From positions 1,889,033 to 1,927,010 of the forward strand of contig BFEA01000206.1 in NCBI GenBank assembly GCA_003427395.1: a stretch of DNA of 37,978 bases. Direction: 5' to 3'. This stretch comes from Chara braunii (lineage: Eukaryota; Streptophyta; Charophyceae; Charales; Characeae). Made by a program: the position numbers and the translations under genes. How positions within the stretch are numbered: position 1 is the stretch's first letter; the number at the start of each line of letters is the position of its first letter. Below are positions 9,837 through 18,952 of the stretch, one piece after another. The notes below the pieces were generated by a model. The model saw nothing but the letters and a program-made list of their open reading frames with translations, was not told where the DNA came from and made no database searches.

Positions 9837-10356
9837 GTATGTCTCTCGCTTTACTCACAACCTCGTTCCCCAACACACAGATGTCACATGCACCCAAGGA
9901 CCACCCTGCGCCTCACCCAGCTCACAGCAGCGCAGCTCGGTTATGGCTGCCTGCTCCTTCCAGCTCGCCCGTGAGCGCTAGCCAGCATCAGCGCTTGCGC
10001 AGCGTGCAGCCAGCACCCGAATGTCCAATGCGGAGGCAGGCCCTTTGCTATATGGAAGTGGCCAGCCTGCTGCTGCGCTGGGCCTGTCCAAAGAAGCTTC
10101 CGGTAGGGCCCGGTAGGCTGAGGCCCAGTCCAAACGAATCAGGCCCAGGGCCTGTGGTGGTTACTTGTGCCAAACTGTCCTCGGCCTGTGGCCCATATCC
10201 CATATCCAGCCCAGGGCCTGCCTTCCATACATGCAAACAGGCGGCCTGGGCCTGGGTGCTCTTCAACCAACTGGCGCTGCGCAACTGCCTGAATTTTCCA
10301 CTGTTGCGCGGTGACCGAAATAGGGGCCCCCAGGCCCTCGTCGAGCCTGCCTTCAC
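9837..10356. other. GGCC-rich low-complexity stretch
   Basis: The interval 10075-10340 is crowded with GGCCCAG, GGGCCTG and AGGCCC words that are mutually complementary. This generates ORFs on both strands (for example plus 9737-10360) that look spurious. It lies immediately 3' of the minus-strand gypsy pol. No LTR or polypurine tract for that element is recognisable here. Confidence 0.5.
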
Positions 10357-11510
10357 TTAGGGCGGCCGGCGTCTTGCAATCAGAGCCAAAAAAGGGCTCA
10401 TCGGGGCCTTGGCTTCGCATTCCCTCCATAACTTTGATAGTCCTCTGAGAAGTTCAGTCTTCGATAATCTGGCGCTTTCCCTTCTGCAAAGACTTTCATA
10501 TTGGGCAACAACCTGAGGAGCGGTCTGCATCAGTTCCTCCCTGGTAAACCATCGATCCTCCTTTGGATCCATGTGATGTCTGAACCGAACCCGGTGTTGC
10601 AGCTTCGGTTTCGGAGGACGTCCCCTGCTTGTCGGTTTGTGGTCAACGATGTCATCGATGTCGACCTCTCCATCCATGGTTGGGGGCAGCATTGAGCGAC
10701 GAGAGGGAAACTGATCAGTTTCCTTGGAAGGTGCAAGCTTAGAGGTGTGAAAGACAGGATAAGCGCGGAGATGACCAGGGATCCGGATTACAAAAGACGG
10801 TCCATCCGGATCAGTCCTGATAATGTCTAAGACCTCCCATGGCCCAAAGTACTGAGGCATGAGCTTGCGGGAAATCTCGTGCTCCTGTCCCAATTTTGAG
10901 GACTTAACCCAGACTCTGTCCCCAACCTGAAATGTAGACGGGCGACGATGTTTGTTCTCAAATTCTATCATTGCCGCCTGAGCTTTCTGCATTTGTCCCA
11001 CTGCCTTCTTCATCTTCTGCTCATATCGGTATGCAAATTTTAAAGTACCGGGTGCAGCAGTTGACTGCTTTTCAGGTAGTAAGAAGTCTAGAGGCAGCCT
11101 AGGTTTGAAGGTCAGTAACCGACTGTCAGGGCTTACTTCGGTGGCGCTGTGCACATCATTGTTATACAGATTGGCGATGAGAGCAAGCTTCTCGCCCCAG
11201 TCGACCTGATTGGGCTTGATGTAATGCCACAACAGTTGTTGGACAGCGCGATTCAATTGTTCAGCCTGGCCATTGGCCTCGGGGTGATTACCCGAAGTCA
11301 TCTGCAGCTGTGTTTCCTGTTTCGCAGCAGCAGCCTTCCACAATTCACTGGTGAATCTAACATCCCTGTCACTCACGATTGACTTAGGCAAACCAAAATC
11401 TCTGACCCAATTGTCCTTGAACAATCTGATCAAGTACTCAGTCTTCGCTGTTTCTGGCATGGCAATTAACCTAGCATACTTACCGAACCTATCCACGGTA
11501 ATGAAGATGT
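10357..11510 (-). pseudogene. Integrase core, C-terminal domain and chromodomain fragment
   Basis: Integrase joins element cDNA to host DNA. This 379-residue frame holds the catalytic core: V-D-R-F with the first Asp, V-S-D-R-D-V-R-F with the second, and H-P-E-A-N-G-Q-A-E with the Glu. A G-D-R-V-W-V integrase C-terminal fold and a P-G-H-L-R-A-Y-P-V-F-H segment follow. At about residues 270-330 an acidic I-D-D-I-V-D-H start and D-R-W-F-T-R-E-E-L end resemble a chromodomain, typical of chromoviruses. The frame has no ATG (it opens at a GTG within the core). Upstream sequence continues the homology in another frame after a one-base slip near 11510, so the copy is broken. Confidence 0.93.
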
Positions 11511-11844
11511 CTCATTCCGCTCCTGCTGGTGACCAGCGTATCCATGAAGTCCATGGACAAGCTCTCACCGGGCCTTTCCAGAATCGAAAGGGGCTTCAGG
11601 AGCCCAAGAGGAGCCTGAGTACGTGCCTTGTCTCTCTAACAGTAGGCTCCACGTACAGCTGGGCATCTCGCATCATCGAGGGCCACCAAAACCTCTGCAG
11701 CAGATTGGCTACTGTCTTTTTATATCCAAAATGGCCGGTGGCATCATGACACTCACCTAAAAATAAACTACGCAACAACTCTCTATTTGAGACACACAAT
11801 CGTTTATTCCCTGCCTTCTCAAGGAATAGCAAACCATTGACCAA
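11510..11844 (-). pseudogene. Integrase zinc-binding N-terminal region, frame-broken
   Basis: The H-D-A-T-G-H-F-G-Y-K-K-T segment and W-W-P-S-M motif mark the HHCC zinc-binding domain of gypsy integrases. After the L-Y-V-E segment the frame is lost. The expected second Cys followed by Gln is seen in the next frame as Cys followed by TAG, consistent with a CAG-to-TAG transition. The linker leading to the catalytic core (M-D-F-M-D-T-L) is in yet another frame. Confidence 0.85.
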
Positions 11845-12440
11845 CTCAAACTCGGCAGAATCCTTCGCCTAAGTTTGCGTATGATCTCAGACATGAACTG
11901 ATCCTCGCGATAGGCTTCCACTAAAGAGCGAGTAACATCGTCCGTAAGATCGAACTCAATAATCAGCGCACCTGAGAAATCAGGTCTACGCGATAGCGCA
12001 TCAGCAACCTTGTTGTACTCGCCCTTGACGTACTGGGGCTCGAAGTCATACTGCTCTGTGACTTGAATCCAACGCTTCAAAGCGTCGGAGAGCACAGGTT
12101 GGGTTCTCATCCACTTCAAGGTCTGATGATCAGTCCTGACGCAGAAGAACCTCCCAAGGAGATAGTGTCTCCAATGGGTGAGTGCCTTGTAGATCGCATA
12201 GAGCTCCTTCTCATAGGTGGACTTAGCCAACTTTTGAGAGGGCATCTTTTTGGACATGTACTCCACTGGCCTCAATTTCTTTCCTGCTGTGCAAGTACGG
12301 CGGCTATGCCATATTGGCTAGCATCCATAGTTATTGTAAATGGCTTGTCAGGATTAGAAGGTTTCAAGACCTTATGATGCGTCAACGCATGCTTCAGATG
12401 TCTGAAAGCAGCCTCGCATTTGTCTATCCACTCTCATCAT
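11757..12440 (-). pseudogene. RNase H domain, frame-broken
   Basis: RNase H degrades the RNA strand during reverse transcription. The frame 11757-12275 contains E-K-E-L-Y-A, R-T-D-H-Q-T-L-K-W and A-D-A-L-S-R-R, diagnostic of gypsy RNase H. The start of the domain (T-M-D-A-S-Q-Y-G-I) lies in a different frame between 12276 and about 12330. The RT thumb/connection (H-L-K-H-A-L) is just upstream of that. Confidence 0.88.
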
Positions 12441-12441
12441 C

Positions 12442-13223
12442 TCATGGGGTGTCAAGGCGAGATAGATCAGGCAAAGGGGCGGCAACTATGCTATAGTTCT
12501 TCACGAAGTTGCGATAGTAGTTGCTCATCCCTAAGAAATACCTCATCTCAGTCACAGACTGAGGACGCGTCCAGTCACGAATGATGGCCACATTCGCGTC
12601 ATCGGGCTTTAATCCCTCCGCGAAAATCTCATGACCCAAGTACAAGACACGGGTGCGATCAAACTCGCACTTCTCACCGTTGATCTTGAACTTGTGTTGT
12701 CGCAGAAGACTAAGGACTTTGTCCAAGTGAGCAACATGCTCCTCGACAGTCTTACTAAAAATAAGTATGTCATCGAGGTACACGGGTACTCGATGACAAA
12801 CTTGTCCAAGTAGTCATGCAATATCTGATTCATAGCGTGTTGAAAAGTGCCAGGAGCATTGCAAAGGCCTAAAGGCATCACCACAAACTCGTACAGACCG
12901 TACCTGGTCTGAAATGCGATTTTGTATTGATCTTCGGGCGGGATTGCAATTTGATGGTACCCGGACTTCAGATCTATCTTACTGAAAAACCGACACCCTT
13001 GCACTCTATCTAGCAAGTCATCGATGTGCGGTAGGGCCTCTCTGTTCTTGACAGTGATGGCATTGAGTCCCCTATAATCAATGCACATCCGAAGTGTTCC
13101 TTCCTTCTTCTTGGGTACAAATACGATTGGAGACCCATAAGGAGAAACACTCGGCCGGATCCAACCCTTTTCTACGAGTTCCTTGAGTTGTTGGCGAAGC
13201 TCATCAAGCTCGCATGAAGACAT
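12442..13223 (-). pseudogene. Reverse transcriptase domain split by a frameshift
   Basis: The N-terminal part (12790-13223) shows [33 protein letters not shown] and M-P-L-G-L-C-N-A-P. The catalytic Y-L-D-D box and the following L-G-H and F-L-G-M-S-N-Y-Y-R segments are in a second frame (12442-12783). The shift lies within a few bases of 12785, directly before Y-L-D-D. All motifs are intact at residue level, so decay is by indels. Confidence 0.93.
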
Positions 13224-13942
13224 CTGATAGATCCTACCCTTTTAAATACTAGACCCTAGGATAATCTCTATTGCGTGGATGACCTCCCTCTCAACAACCC
13301 CTGTTGGCTCTTCAAATAGATCAGGGTATTTAGCAACTACTCCCTCTATCTCCGGCGACATTTTGTGCTTGACCACTTTTCGGTTCTAGTCAAACTGGGG
13401 TTGTGCCACAGAGAGGTAGTACATGCCAAACAAGATATCCATGGGGAGTTGCTTACTAGGAACGAGACATGATGTCTCAATTCCCCTCCTGCGTACGGGA
13501 AACAACACTCAACATTCTGGAGGTAGTCATTGACTACCATGCGCTGTTTGTTGGCACAGGTCGACTCCTTATGTCGACTCAGGCGCTGCACTTGTCACTG
13601 TAAACGCAGCCTCTCAACGCACGCACGACTAATGAAGTTTCGTGTCGAGCAAGTGTCATAATAGGCCCCGGCCTTGCGGCCGCCAGTTACCACCTCGCTG
13701 ACGAACATCTCACTCTTAGGGACTTTGACCAATGTCGTCCAAGAAGCTAGCGGATCTGATCTAAACCACTCCTCCTCTAGCTCCTCTAAGGACTCGAACG
13801 CATTCATCGAACAGAGGCTCGATGGGTCTGAACGTGTTTGCGGGACGACACTGGAGTCAGTAGCTTGGGCTATCTCTCGAGATGGTGAGGGTGTGTTCAC
13901 CACCTCGACCCTAGTAGGAACAACTACTATTCCTACTGGCAT
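13224..13942 (-). pseudogene. Retropepsin-like protease and linker, broken
   Basis: The frame 13595-13942 contains A-Y-Y-D-T-C-S-T-R-N-F-I-S. This matches the gypsy aspartic protease motif D-T/S-G-S-T with the Gly replaced by Cys, which should inactivate it. Between it and RT (13224-13594) the linker is spread over two or three frames, including a fragment at 13346-13591 and a stop just upstream of the RT frame. Confidence 0.8.
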
Positions 13943-13984
13943 GACGTGTTTCCCGGAGCAGTGCCAGAAGTGCTAGCCACATTG

Positions 13985-14725
13985 CTACCAACGGGAGTGG
14001 AGGATCCCAACACCTGCCCCATCGTAGGCGGGGTCTTCTCGGTCACCTTCTTGTTTTGACACTTGAATGGTTATGGCGATATTGGTCACCACGGATACAA
14101 GCCTGCCGTGTGTACCGGTCTCTCCACACGTCCTCTGTGAGACCCGCTTTCTCCCATGAAGGACCATTGGGGTGAACTTGACTCCTTAGCCGGGAACCTC
14201 CACGGCGTCTACCGGTCGCCTTATCTTTCTGTGCTACGGCAGCGACTACTCCACCCGTTGAAGCCTTTACGTTGCGAACCTCTGAACCTACTCCCTCCTG
14301 GAAGTTGTCATCTAACTCGATGGTTGAACCATCGTTATCGACAAACATTATGCGACCCTTCGCCTTCCAGTTGGGAGGCAGTGTCTTTTTCCTTCCATCC
14401 GTCGTGGGATTATATCCATGCCCTATATTTTGCCTCAAGGTCTAGGGCCTTCTTCCTGAACGAGGGAAAGTTGTGCATATTGATGTTCGCCTCACCTGCC
14501 AACTGATTCCTGAGAGGCATGGGAAAGCATCTCAGGTAGGAGGTGAGTAAGACCTGGGGGTCATAGCGCACCCTAGGGACACAGATCAGACGCTCTACAA
14601 CGTCAGTGGTCTTTCTTACTGACTTGAACTGATGCGTGTGCAGTGTCAAGATCGCGTCAGTGGCCTTTTGGGCCTCCTGAGGAACGTGCCACCTATCTTC
14701 CACCGTCTTGAGAAAGTCCTCTAGG
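13985..14725 (-). pseudogene. Gag fragment with decayed zinc knuckle
   Basis: The frame 14410-14703 reads like a retroelement capsid (E-D-R-W-H-V-P-Q-E-A and M-P-L-R-N-Q-L-A). It can be extended upstream to about 14725, where a TAG and the boundary with the LTR element are met. Its N-terminal part is absent. The frame 13985-14438 continues through a basic region to A-C-I-R-G-D-Q-Y-R-H, which looks like a CCHC knuckle whose second Cys and Gly have mutated. Confidence 0.8.
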
Positions 14726-14813
14726 GTCTACCTTTGCTTTGGGCACGTGGCGATCCTGGTGATCTACCCTGTATAGGGGAGATTATGCCAGGGTCTACCT
14801 TTGCTTTGGGCAC
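14724..14813. repeat. 23-bp direct repeat at the gypsy/LTR junction
   Basis: GGGTCTACCTTTGCTTTGGG-CAC occurs at 14724-14746, immediately left of the LTR, and again at 14791-14813 inside it (period 67 bp). LTR 2 has the inner copy only. The outer copy is therefore junction-specific, perhaps templated during insertion or repair. Confidence 0.85.
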
Positions 14814-15378
14814 TGCTTAAAGGTAGACTTAGGCTTAGTTAATCAGGATGATCTGAGTGAGATCGTGATATGGGGATTATTCTTCTTGGACTTATAGGTT
14901 TAGCATGGAGATTGACATGTCTTGTGTTACAGATCCTCTGAACCGTTTGATTCAGGACTTGAACTAGTTTCAGCTTGATCCGCAAGGATCATCTTCTGTT
15001 ATCATTGATAACAGGTCGGTTGCCGATTCGTCGGTTTACGATTCAACTCCAATTCACTCCTGCCACTCAACCTAAAGGCTTTAGCCTTGTGATTGAACTG
15101 TTTTGTTGTGTTTTCACCCGGACTTTATTGAATGGTCATCCAACAAAAGTACGGAGTATTTATTTAAGAGTTGCACGGGTGAGGCTTGTATGGCTAAAGC
15201 GAGGCGTTTGAGTGCAAGGAATGGTTGAAGTTGACCCCGTGTAGTGCGTTGACTTTTTGTTGAATCTTTGATGCGATTGAAGGTATGTTTGTGGTTCGGA
15301 CTCAGGATGTGACTGCCTGCGATTACATACATATACGGCTGAAAAGAGCCCCACTGTGACTGTGAGAGGTGATCGTCC

Positions 15379-15386
15379 TATATAAA
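15379..15386 (+). promoter_or_regulatory. Probable LTR TATA box
   Basis: TATATAAA, 632 bp into LTR 1, is preserved in LTR 2 at 29228-29235 and loosely in LTR 3 (TATATA near 35720). The nested MITE-like element begins only 17 bp downstream, so it sits at or near the expected transcription start. Confidence 0.6.
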
Positions 15387-15402
15387 CAAACCTTATGTAT
15401 GT

Positions 15403-15753
15403 AAACTAGCATTTCGTTAAAATTGACATTTTTTACTATTTTCACGAAATTGGGTATCCAAGAAAAGACTGAGTTTTTTAGTGTGTTTTTGTGTCCACGA
15501 CATCGGACCATTGATGGTCCGGCGTCCTGGGGACTCCGGACTATCTGAGGTATCTCATCGTAAAGTACCGTCAAAATACATCCGAGGGTAAAAAAAAAAA
15601 TAAAAAAAATTTAAGGCATATCAGATGGTAGGACGCCGGACCATCAATGGTCTAATGTGCTCGGTGCAAAAAAATGTCAAAAAATACTGTGCTTTTTGGA
15701 AGTTCAATTTCGTAAAATAGTAAAAAATGTCAATTTTAACGAAATGCCTGTTT
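15403..15753. mobile_element. 351-bp MITE-like foldback insertion in LTR 1
   Basis: Terminal inverted repeats of about 48 bp share the inner sequence GCATTTCGTTAAAATTGACA then TTTTTTACTATTTT-ACGAAATTG in inverted orientation. A second, internal inverted repeat of 23 bp (15506-15528 and 15630-15652, GGACCATTGATGGTCC core) makes most of the element one long imperfect hairpin. LTR 2 has an uninterrupted sequence at the equivalent site (around 29250), giving a natural empty site. The duplicated target appears to be only GT or GTA. There is no coding capacity. Confidence 0.9.
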
Positions 15754-16582
15754 GTATTTGTATGTGCCTTGGGCATGCACGCAGCTTATTGTGATCGTGC
15801 GCAAGAGTTAGCCAGATTATGGCCTGAGAAAAAAAAAAAAAGGGAGATCCCCTTTTATCCTTTGCTTCTTAGAGATTTTTATGGTCGGACGTTGGTACTG
15901 GGCCGGGATTCAAGGTCCCTTGTCCAGGACATCCCAAGCCCTAGACTCTTCTGGGAAGGAATTTGCCCCCGTGCAAAGCCTATTTGCCCCACTCTGCACA
16001 GGTGTGTGGTCTTCAACCGCGCTTGGCGGTTGTCCAGCGTCAAGAGATTAACCCTCAAGGCGCGAGTCAGCCGACATTTGAGTGTCGAATGTGACCCTCG
16101 AGATTAACGAGGACCGCATGAGTATGGGTACTACATGGAACACCATCATTGCGACTGCTTGCGTATGCTTGCATTGCGAGTCGATATGAGTTAGCCCTGC
16201 GTCCGCGCGGTTTTATATTAAGTCTCGCGCGCGACGCCCATCCGATTTCCGCATCGGAAAGTTATGAGTTGGCTACCGAGGGGCTAGGAGCAGTGTCGCG
16301 TTGTTTGTGTTGTGCCGTGTTGTATGGGTGTGTGTGTGTGTTTTATTTTTGTGTTCGTAGAGTGGTGTGCGCGTGGTGTGTGGGATGCGTTCTAGTCGAC
16401 CGACGACGAGTCGCGCTTGGGACCTTAGCCCCCCAAGATGTCGGTTCGCGTGTGAGTCTTATAGGCGTATTACCACATGTACCCCCTATGCTACAGCGAA
16501 CGAGAAACGCCCTCGGCTGGTCCACCTCTGCGATTGCAACTGATTAACTTTCGTACTGTGGACTGGTAGCTCGGCGGGGATA

Positions 16583-16621
16583 CGCCCACCGAAGGGAGGT
16601 GACAACTCCCGTAAGGTGGAG
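16583..16621 (+). other. Conserved branched-hairpin segment near LTR 3' end
   Basis: CCACC (about 16597) pairs with GGTGG (about 16615), enclosing GGGAG-gtgacaa-CTCCC; GGCGGG-atac-GCCC lies just 5'. The segment is almost unchanged in LTR 2 and LTR 3 (around 30080 and 37085). It probably lies in the transcribed leader. Confidence 0.5.
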
Positions 16622-16627
16622 GTAAGT
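16622..16627 (+). promoter_or_regulatory. Candidate 5' splice site in LTR leader
   Basis: GGAG|GTAAGT matches the consensus donor. LTR 2 has the same sequence (about 30127), and LTR 3 has GAG|GTAAGC. Splicing from the leader towards the ORF region is possible but no acceptor has been proven. Confidence 0.4.
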
Positions 16628-16812
16628 TGTGCCTCGCGTAGGCCTTATCCTGTCGTAGGGGCTCACGAGAGGTATGGCTGACGCACTCGGCCGGAGCAGC
16701 TTAAGGAAGCTCCATTTGTGCGTTTGTGACGAGGTTGGTCCAACTCCTGCGTGACGCGGCCGAGAGGGTCCCACGCTGCCACGTGCGGTGCCGGACTGAT
16801 GCGCTCGACAAG

Positions 16813-16831
16813 TGGCACCGTTGCCGGGGAT
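16813..16831 (+). promoter_or_regulatory. Primer-binding site complementary to tRNA-Asp
   Basis: TGGCACCGTTGCCGGGGAT starts two bases after the LTR CA. The 3' end of plant cytosolic tRNA-Asp, ...ATCCCCGGCAACGGCG-CCA, is complementary at all but one position (A in place of G). This fixes element orientation and the 3' boundary of LTR 1. Confidence 0.88.
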
Positions 16832-17955
16832 AACGGTCACATACCGTTGTCCCTGGTGGAACGACATCCGGGTATGGGATTGTGAGAACTAGGCAAAACG
16901 AGAGGTTTTTGTTGATTTTTTATGGTTAATCGATTGAAGGTGTTGGATAGAAAGTGAGTGTGGGTTGATTGTGCGAGTTGGTTCTGTTCGGTGCAGTAAG
17001 GGTGGTGCGAAAAGGGGTAAGCTTTGACTATGCGCCCACGTACGCTGACTATGCGCGCACGTACTTTGACTATGCACTTGCGTACTTTGACTAGTATGAC
17101 GATAGTTGGAGTGGATACCTCTTCTAACCTCGATAGTTGATGGGTTTGGGCGATGATTGATATGTTTGATACAACTAAGGTAGGATGAGGCGGTATCAAC
17201 AAAGCTAAGTGTGGTAGTTGTTGGATGTTAGGAGTCGTCAAGGGACTTCGAGGAAAGTTAGGCTAAGGATATTAAGAGTCTGTATGAGTATGAGTGGGGA
17301 TCCTAGAATTTGGGTTCTAAGCAGTTGCTCGAGTTGTATAGCCATAAAAGTCTGAGGCTTGCTCCGCCTGGTATGTTTGAAATTAGGCGTATAGGCAGTA
17401 AAGAGATGCAGTGAGCACCGTGGTAAGACCCCCGATAGAAAGGACTACGGGGAGTAGTAGGCTTGCATGGTACTCTTGTTGTTAAAGGAGGGTATTGGCA
17501 GGAGGAGTAACAGTGAAGGAGCTAACACCTACATTATTTTGCTTACTTCTGATAGGGTGGAGGGGTATAGGCGATATTAGACTTTCGTGCGAGCCTTTTC
17601 AGGCTTGGATCATCCGCTTGACTCTATGGGGTTGGAGTTAAGGACTTGAGAGTATTCTCATCTAAAGGCGTTGTTCTTGAGTTATATGTTGAGCTCGCCC
17701 GTATATGCCAGATAGTGTCTGAGTAAGTCGTCCTGATGTCGGATTGTATGGGGCTATGGGCTTAATGATTATATTATTTAGTGACTACCCCTATCAGAAG
17801 TATTTACGTGGGCTATGCGCCTGAGTATGTATCTGAACAATTTAGTCTGTCAGGACTTGTATGAGTGTTTCCTAGCCCAATGATTAACTTACGATTGGGT
17901 ATTAAGTCTATGTGTTTGGGTTGCTCCTTAAAAAGAGTAGAAATGTTGGAACGCG
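16832..17955 (+). other. Untranslated internal leader with 21-bp tandem repeats
   Basis: No coding signal is visible between the PBS and the first ORF. At 17024-17093 the unit TTGACTATGCGCCCACGTACG repeats just over three times with a 21-bp period. ORFs here are short. Confidence 0.65.
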
Positions 17956-18711
17956 ATGTCGATCGATAACGGAAGGCGTATGCTGGACGTTTTTTTTGTG
18001 ATGGACAGAACCCAGACAAAGCAAAGGCAACTCAGGATGTCTCATGCACGGGAAGACCCGCGTATGCTCAGGCCAATTGAGAGAGAGGGAGGGCTCGAGG
18101 TGTCTTTACCCAGGCGGGTCAGAGCAGGAGAGTACATCTCTTCATGGTAGGGCATGTCGATGGGCACGGACATTTTTGTCTGGATCGAGTCTGGGTTTGA
18201 TGATGAGCGGGAATGCGCAATTGTAATGGTGACCCTGTACGCCTCAACCGCCTTTTGGATCGAGCATGGGATAGAGTTGGCGCTTGGACATGGAAACCTG
18301 CTTGCTAGGCCTCTGAGGGTAGCCGAGGTGGCTGCGGCAAAGTGGGCGAGGGAAGTGTCCCGTGGCGGGGAGGAACAAGTACTAAACCGCGTAGAGGTTA
18401 GGTGCGCTGGAGAGTTCGCGCTTCCATCTGCTCCACTGCAAATCACCCTGCCTGAGTTTCTCTTAGAGAAGAGTTTTGGTGGACAGGCGAGGATAGGGGC
18501 AGCAGCGGACGCCGCTTTGAGGACACGGGAGTGGGGGTATGAGCGATATACGTGCGAGCTGGTGTATAAATTGTATCTGGACCAAAGGTTTTTACCCCCT
18601 AGTCAGTGGCTTGGGAGCATGACCAGCATAGTTGACGTATATGCCAGTACTCATGATCCAGATGAAGGGGATGAGGACTGGGAGAAGGTTCGGGCAGCAG
18701 TAGGCCGATAG
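17956..18711 (+). pseudogene. Unknown element-encoded ORF, one in-frame stop
   Basis: One frame runs from ATG 17956 to TAG 18709-18711, broken only by a TAG at 18148-18150, giving about 250 codons. The part after the stop (from ATG 18160) has balanced composition and looks truly protein-coding (F-V-W-I-E-S and Y-E-R-Y-T-C-E-L-V-Y segments, acidic C-terminus E-G-D-E-D-W-E-K). I do not recognise a family. Its position 5' of gag suggests an extra element protein or an N-terminal gag domain. The stop follows TGG and could itself be a mutated TGG or CAG codon. Confidence 0.6.
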
Positions 18712-18952
18712 GGAATGCCTTCTCTTTCCACTAAATGCGCTTCTCTTGACTTGGCCGGGGTCGTCTATCTACCCATTGATGTAATTATAAAGGTAAGCGT
18801 CAAGGTAACTAGGGGTTGAGGCCTAATTGCATGAGTAAAAGGGTAGATAGCGTGATTTAAGTGTTAGCAGTTTGCCTATGTCTGCTTGGGCTTACTTGAA
18901 TCACTTTTTGATGATCTAGTGTCCGCTGTGCGTAACAGGCTGCTGTCAGCAT

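Larger units (their letters stand above)
10357..14725 (-). mobile_element. Degenerate Ty3/gypsy chromovirus-like retrotransposon
   Basis: On the minus strand the fragments run in the order gag, protease, reverse transcriptase, RNase H, integrase, chromodomain, which is the Ty3/gypsy order. Several frameshifts and stop codons break the polyprotein. The gag N-terminus is missing, because at about 14725 the sequence passes into the plus-strand LTR element. No LTRs of its own can be delimited. It is a dead copy. Confidence 0.93.
14748..16810 (+). repeat. LTR 1 (5' LTR), carrying a MITE-like insertion
   Basis: It starts TGGCGATCC and ends GCTCGACA (TG...CA), followed by a 2-base spacer and the PBS. 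Without the 351-bp nested insertion it is about 1712 bp, close to LTR 2. It contains a TATA box (15379-15386), a GT-rich run near 16326, a structured GC-rich segment and a consensus 5' splice site near its 3' end. ORFs such as 16149-16547 lie wholly inside the LTR and are conserved only as DNA. Confidence 0.9.

Noticed and set aside
16149-16547. ORFs conserved between LTR 1, LTR 2 and LTR 3
   Set aside because: They lie wholly inside LTRs and conservation is that of the DNA repeat; the GT-run supplies part of the coding sequence.
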